64,000 nt of DNA from Candidatus Jordarchaeales archaeon (GTDB lineage: Archaea; Asgardarchaeota; Jordiarchaeia; Jordiarchaeales; Freyrarchaeaceae): the NCBI GenBank assembly GCA_038889235.1, contig JAWAHN010000001.1, positions 344,499 through 408,498 of the forward strand. The letters are read 5' to 3'. The notes beneath the pieces were generated by a model that did no database searches, was not told the DNA's origin, and was given only the letters and a program-made list of their open reading frames with translations. The position numbers and the translations under genes were made by a program. Positions 59,999 to 64,000 of this stretch are shown piece by piece. How positions within the stretch are numbered: position 1 is the first letter of the stretch; the number at the start of each line of letters is the position of its first letter.

Positions 59999-60417
59999 AT
60001 GTTATTATATCGAAGCTGACGAATAAGATCTGCTCAAAAGACTAGCTTAAAAGAGACACTCTATTTTTATAGAAAGTACTTCACCAAGCAGAACGGCCAT
60101 ATTGGATTGGAAAAGGTCTGACATAAGAAGGAGCTTTGAAAGGATTTTTCATAACTATTATGTAATGCCAATGCTTGTTATCATATCGACCTCCATTGGA
60201 GTACGCTAAGCAGTTTTTAATCAGTATGAAAGGTGATACCTGCCTTTGCAATTGCTTGGACACGTTGGTGAAACATCTACCAATATATCAGAGACTCGAT
60301 AGGAGCTTACTCTTAATTCTACATGTAACCCTAATGAAGATGCCCTTTTTAGACTACAGTTGGGGGGACTTTTTGTTAAAGCACGTATGCGAGTCAAATC
60401 CAATTTTAAGGACGTTA
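59999..60417. other. Degenerate stretch without a supported gene
   Basis: About 420 bases with stops in all frames at short spacing. A short near-repeat, GGGACTTTTTGTTAA, occurs at about 59764 and again at about 60366, suggesting duplicated debris from the nucleotidyltransferase relic. I see no RNA gene or promoter I can support. Confidence 0.4.
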
Positions 60418-61677
60418 TCAGTTCTTACATGAAACGTTGCGCGCGTGGATCTGGCTTAATAGTAGAGCCAATTGTTGTAAGCCATCTAAACTTAGCGTCT
60501 GCAACACTCTGACTTGCTCCCTAATCTTGGTTCGAAGAGCTTGGTTGTTCCTCCATACGTATTCTATTTTCGCCTTCAATGAATCATAGTTTAAGTGCTT
60601 TGCATCACAGAGCAAGTTATCAATTTTAAGAAAGTTTACTAACCCATGAAATTTAGGACTATGTGCTATCAATATTGGAGGAACACCATGCAGGAGGGCA
60701 ACTATAGCAGGATGCATCCTTGATGTAATAAGGATTTTACATTTCGCTATAGTGCTTATCACTTCATGAAGGCTAGAACCCTTTACAAGAGAGATCTTTT
60801 CAGAGCCCATTGTACTTCGAATAGCGTCGAAAGCAACGCTAAGAAACGCTAGGTCGTCTTCATGCCTCCAACGACCACCCCTTGAAAAAGGAATTAACAC
60901 AATCTTCGCGGAATACGTATTCACAAGATAGTTTGAAATATCCCTCAAGATTTGAATGAAGTACTCAGGGCTATAACTATAGAAATGTATCACGGCTTCG
61001 TTACTAATGCAAAAGCACGCTATTGGCTCATCATTTTGCGTTTTTATCTCGAGAGGAATGGAAAAAGCGGCATCAGTAATAAGGCGAACTTTAGATCCAG
61101 TAATTCCCATCTTTCTTAGATAGTTTTCGGAGTTTTGATCTCTCACTGCAATCAGTTTAACATTGTCATTTTCAAGAACCACTTTAACAAATGGTCTTAG
61201 TATACCTAAATTTCCAATAGAATGCGAGTATAGTATTACGGGCTTCTCTAGAAGTAACGCTAAAATTATGGATATGAGATTCGTAAACGTGCTAATAGTT
61301 CGCCTCACACGATACCACATGGTCTTGCTTTGTGCAGGGCAAAATCCATCCCCACTTAGATCTATGACTACATCGGCTTCATAGTAGTATTTTAACGGTT
61401 CCCACAGTAGTAACGTATCGGCTTTAAATCCAACCACTTTAAGAACTCTCCACATAAATGCTCTTATTAAAGCGTTGAGAAGAGTTCTAAGAAGCAGTTT
61501 CACAGGCTTCACACACTTACAATTCTGGTAAACTTTTCTATCGATATCCGGATAGAGGGACTCTATCGTGAATTTGATGCCAGGAATTTTATTGGATAAA
61601 AAGTTCGTGACACCCAAGACTAAAAGGGCCCATCCTCTATTAAGTGAGTAGAAGTTATTGATTATATGAACCCTCAT
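60418..61677 (-). CDS. Polysaccharide pyruvyltransferase family protein
   Basis: A 419-residue protein of the WcaK/CsaB pyruvyltransferase family, which adds ketal pyruvate to surface sugars. Family blocks are INNFYSLNRGWALLVLG near the start (the usual N-x-G-D region), VVIDLSGDGFC (about 105), LYSHSIGNLG (about 150), LIAVRDQNSENYLRKMGI and the C-terminal LITSRMHPAIVALLHGVPPI (about 315). The start is a GT-B-like fold. ATG at 61677 is two bases from the stop of the FrhB-like gene, so the two are cotranscribed, a pairing common in exopolysaccharide clusters. Confidence 0.85.
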   Translation of the reverse strand: MRVHIINNFYSLNRGWALLVLGVTNFLSNKIPGIKFTIESLYPDIDRKVYQNCKCVKPVKLLLRTLLNALIRAFMWRVLKVVGFKADTLLLWEPLKYYYEADVVIDLSGDGFCPAQSKTMWYRVRRTISTFTNLISIILALLLEKPVILYSHSIGNLGILRPFVKVVLENDNVKLIAVRDQNSENYLRKMGITGSKVRLITDAAFSIPLEIKTQNDEPIACFCISNEAVIHFYSYSPEYFIQILRDISNYLVNTYSAKIVLIPFSRGGRWRHEDDLAFLSVAFDAIRSTMGSEKISLVKGSSLHEVISTIAKCKILITSRMHPAIVALLHGVPPILIAHSPKFHGLVNFLKIDNLLCDAKHLNYDSLKAKIEYVWRNNQALRTKIREQVRVLQTLSLDGLQQLALLLSQIHARNVSCKN

Positions 61678-61678
61678 A

Positions 61679-62947
61679 TTAATAATACCTCCTCTGATAC
61701 ATCACCCATAACGCTTTCTCAACCCTTGAGAGAACAAAGGCGTAAGCTTCCAGAATTTTAAAGGGTAATCGTTCTATCATGCGTTGCCCTATGGATGCCT
61801 CCGAAAACCTTTTATTGGCAAGCTGAATTAGGGCAATAACAAGTTGTAGAAGGCTTGTTGGCGAAACACGCTCCTCGGCCCTCTTCGTCACTACCTGCCG
61901 TGCAGGCAACGTTACTTTTTTGAAGAATAGCGGACGCCATTGGGATTCGATAACCTTTTCTATGCCTATTTCTTTTAGTTCAATATAACCAGTATGCCAC
62001 GCCTTTCGCAGAACTTTATCACCTATTTCCGTACGTGATATTGCAATAGATGTGCCCAATCTATCTGTCCTTAAAATCTCTGGTAGCCATGGATCCCCAA
62101 CGGAAATATCGGCATTCTCGTTCATCATATCGGAACAGAACATGCAACCAGTAGGTATGAAAAAGTAAGTGGAAAATAGAGGTCTCCAGTAACTAAAAAA
62201 CGGAAAGAAGATCTCGTTCCCATCTCTTAGGCGCACGTAAAGCTTGCCTGGCCACCCACGCCCTCTAAACGATATTTCCTCAACAACGCCTTCACATATA
62301 CGTAATTTATGTAACAGCGTTCTAACTCCCATCAGACTTGCAGTTCTAGAGCAGAATAACCCTATCAGCAATGATATGCGCTCCTGCAGCTTTTTTGAAA
62401 ACGACATGGCCTTTTTAACCCCTCTGATATGGCAGGGTAGACCTATGATGGCAAACCGCCCTTCAAGGCTGATTATGTCCTTCAACTTTACATTCAGTGC
62501 AACGGGCAAATACTTTGACCCCATTGTTGCAAACAGTTCCTTCGAGCTCTTCGCGATAAAAGGAGTAGGCCTTAGGCCCTCCATCCTCACTGTTAAGACA
62601 CCATCTATGACACCGTCCTCCAGCATAGACATTAGAACAGCTGTAACAAGCCCCCCTGAAGACGCCTTCCACCTAATATCGCTACGTTTTGAGTACCCTA
62701 CGTAGCTGTTAACATATCTGCCTATCAACCCATTATAATTTTCTATATTACTAATTGCCCCACTGGTAATGTCGGAGGTCGGACATACAACACTACATAC
62801 GCCACAGAAAGAACATTCATTCTTGAGTATTGGAGTGTAGTTAGATTTTGGATCAAGCACCATCTCTATGTCCTTGGGACAAAAAGCAGCACAAGTACCA
62901 CACCCCGAGCAAAGCTCGTTCCAAGAAGGTGGCCTCGTCAAAGCCAT
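61679..62947 (-). CDS. FrhB-like protein with N-terminal 2x[4Fe-4S] ferredoxin domain
   Basis: A 422-residue protein: two 4Fe-4S motifs CSGCGTCAAFCP (residues about 13-24) and CSFCGVCSVVCP (about 45-56), then the coenzyme F420 hydrogenase/dehydrogenase beta-subunit N- and C-terminal domains (WKASSGGLVTAVLMSMLEDG, IGLPCHIRGVKKA, GCMFCSDMMNENADISVGD). Next to pyruvyltransferases these proteins probably reduce a sugar or flavin with ferredoxin or F420. ATG at 62947 has AGGTGG 3-8 bases upstream. The membrane GT-C gene ends 6 bases upstream of it. Confidence 0.88.
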   Translation of the reverse strand: MALTRPPSWNELCSGCGTCAAFCPKDIEMVLDPKSNYTPILKNECSFCGVCSVVCPTSDITSGAISNIENYNGLIGRYVNSYVGYSKRSDIRWKASSGGLVTAVLMSMLEDGVIDGVLTVRMEGLRPTPFIAKSSKELFATMGSKYLPVALNVKLKDIISLEGRFAIIGLPCHIRGVKKAMSFSKKLQERISLLIGLFCSRTASLMGVRTLLHKLRICEGVVEEISFRGRGWPGKLYVRLRDGNEIFFPFFSYWRPLFSTYFFIPTGCMFCSDMMNENADISVGDPWLPEILRTDRLGTSIAISRTEIGDKVLRKAWHTGYIELKEIGIEKVIESQWRPLFFKKVTLPARQVVTKRAEERVSPTSLLQLVIALIQLANKRFSEASIGQRMIERLPFKILEAYAFVLSRVEKALWVMYQRRYY

Positions 62948-62953
62948 CCACCT

Positions 62954-64000
62954 TCATATTATTGTTTTTTTGTTTAAACCACGAATAACAATATAAACAA
63001 TGACAAACGAAACAACATAACACAATAGGACAATATGCAGTTCAATAATATAAGAGAACAAAGACAATAAAAGTGTGTAACAAACAGCGTAAATTATGGT
63101 CATCTTTGCTATCTCTGAGGTGAAAATTCTTACACCTGACCTACCGGTTTTTGAGCTGAAAAAGATGTAGTAAGGCCCTAGAGCTATTATTGCCATTAAG
63201 CTATAAGCGGCGGCTTCTACGTCGAGAAGAGGAAGACCATAATATCGTCTTCCAACAGGTATATAACCAATAGTTGAGGTTGATGTGAAATAAATTATTG
63301 ATGCTAGGCTGTAGAGAAGCGTGTATGGTACTAGTTCTACCTTGCGCTTCAAGTAAGCTAGTATTATTAGGAAAGGTACAACCCAAGATAAATGCTGGGG
63401 GTATATCATGTGGTAGTTAAGGTAATGTGAGAGAATGAGTAAAGCCATTGCTGCAGAAATGTTTAGGATGATTGTCTCCCTTCTTTTCGCAGTATACGCA
63501 TACCATAGCACTATTAATGTAATGATGGCCAGGTAAGACCAGGGGTATAGAGGAAGGGAAGGTCTAAAATGCGCAAGTCCTACCCAGGACGTGAGTAAAC
63601 GGCTTGTATAAGTGGTGCGCGTAACGAAATGAGTGAAGAACTCATGGATTCCTCCAAACAGTATGAATGGCATAAATGCAAGTAATGTTGCGCACGTGCC
63701 TATGGTCAGGGCTTTTACTAGTTGATTATATTTCTTTTTAAAGATAGCTGAGGCAATTAGAAGCGCGTAGCCGGCGAATCCAAACGGCTTCGTTAACCCT
63801 GATAGTACAAATAATGTAGTGGCGGCCTGGAACCTCCGCTTCACGAATAAGAAGTAAAGACCTCCTAGGAGAAAAGAGAGAGCCAGCGTATCGTACATTC
63901 CCCATGCACTTGAAATAAAGATTATGAGTGGATTAAAAAGATAGAGAGATCCGTAGAATACGTGCTTGCCCTCGTTTCTCTTGTCGAATATCTTTACGAT
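62954..64000 (-). CDS. GT-C-like membrane glycosyltransferase, 5' end beyond window
   Basis: The frame is open to the right edge, so the N-terminus is missing. The internal ATG at 63898 is not the start: upstream codons read YGSLYLFNPLIIFISSAWG into MYDTLALSFLLGGLYF, the same LNPL...G.(F/Y)D block as in the two GT-C proteins at 49.5 and 53.5 kb. About nine membrane helices follow, with YPQHLSWVVPFLIIL matching their HYVLWALPFLLLL. About 349 residues are present. It is probably a third member of this family and cotranscribed with the FrhB-like and pyruvyltransferase genes. Confidence 0.75.
   Translation of the reverse strand: MVKIFDKRNEGKHVFYGSLYLFNPLIIFISSAWGMYDTLALSFLLGGLYFLFVKRRFQAATTLFVLSGLTKPFGFAGYALLIASAIFKKKYNQLVKALTIGTCATLLAFMPFILFGGIHEFFTHFVTRTTYTSRLLTSWVGLAHFRPSLPLYPWSYLAIITLIVLWYAYTAKRRETIILNISAAMALLILSHYLNYHMIYPQHLSWVVPFLIILAYLKRKVELVPYTLLYSLASIIYFTSTSTIGYIPVGRRYYGLPLLDVEAAAYSLMAIIALGPYYIFFSSKTGRSGVRIFTSEIAKMTIIYAVCYTLLLSLFSYIIELHIVLLCYVVSFVIVYIVIRGLNKKTII

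Overview
The window is archaeal. TATA/BRE-type promoters sit about 25 bases from many starts, GTG and TTG starts are common, and several transcripts look leaderless. Diagnostic archaeal genes include ribC, arfA, arfC, thiDN, methanofuran-type genes, SepF, PDCD5, a PUA protein and an archaeal signal peptidase. A tRNA gene with inserts outside the anticodon loop, an apparent ribophorin I-like protein and a complete archaeal/eukaryal-type selenocysteine enzyme set point to a TACK or Asgard-type lineage rather than a classical euryarchaeon. This placement is an inference; no 16S gene or ribosomal protein is present to settle it.

Layout. 1-2929: the start of a giant secreted repeat protein on the minus strand, running off the left edge. 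3.5-5.8 kb: two V4R sensor-like proteins and two unrecognised proteins. 6.1-8.8 kb: selB and spcS (SepSecS) in a tight operon. 8.8-14.3 kb: a phosphohexomutase, a Roadblock/LC7 protein with three coiled-coil proteins, a structured RNA candidate, a PUA protein and an HTH regulator. 14.3-19.6 kb: signal peptidase, tRNA-Gln with two inserts, a ribophorin-like protein, Nudix, PDCD5, a PhoU-like protein and SepF. 19.7-28.2 kb: 3-hydroxyacyl-CoA dehydrogenase, two LarA-family proteins, and between them an almost complete riboflavin operon (ribB-ribC-ribH-arfA-amidohydrolase-arfC). 28.2-32.5 kb: pstK with two tandem nucleotidyltransferases, divergent from thiDN. 32.6-38.8 kb: XPD-like helicase, PPP phosphatase, a HisA-related protein, MfnD-like and MfnF-like genes. 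38.9-43.4 kb: a second structured RNA, a DUF2240 protein with a terminal PCNA-binding-like peptide, a stress-like protein, PHP hydrolase and NfeD-type protease.

43.6-64.0 kb is a surface-polysaccharide island: sugar-nucleotide epimerase and dehydrogenase, GT2 and GT4 glycosyltransferases, three GT-C-like membrane proteins, a DUF2079 protein, three methyltransferases, a pyruvyltransferase and an FrhB-like ferredoxin protein. From about 48.7 kb it has long AT-rich gaps and several broken genes (two GT2 genes, a sugar-nucleotidyltransferase, a methyltransferase fragment), as expected of a fast-changing region.

The main biological theme is selenocysteine synthesis and decoding: SelB, SepSecS and PSTK all lie within 25 kb. 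No tRNA-Sec, selD or obvious selenoprotein was found in the window. Second themes are de novo riboflavin synthesis with a candidate replacement deformylase, and methanofuran/C1-cofactor synthesis.
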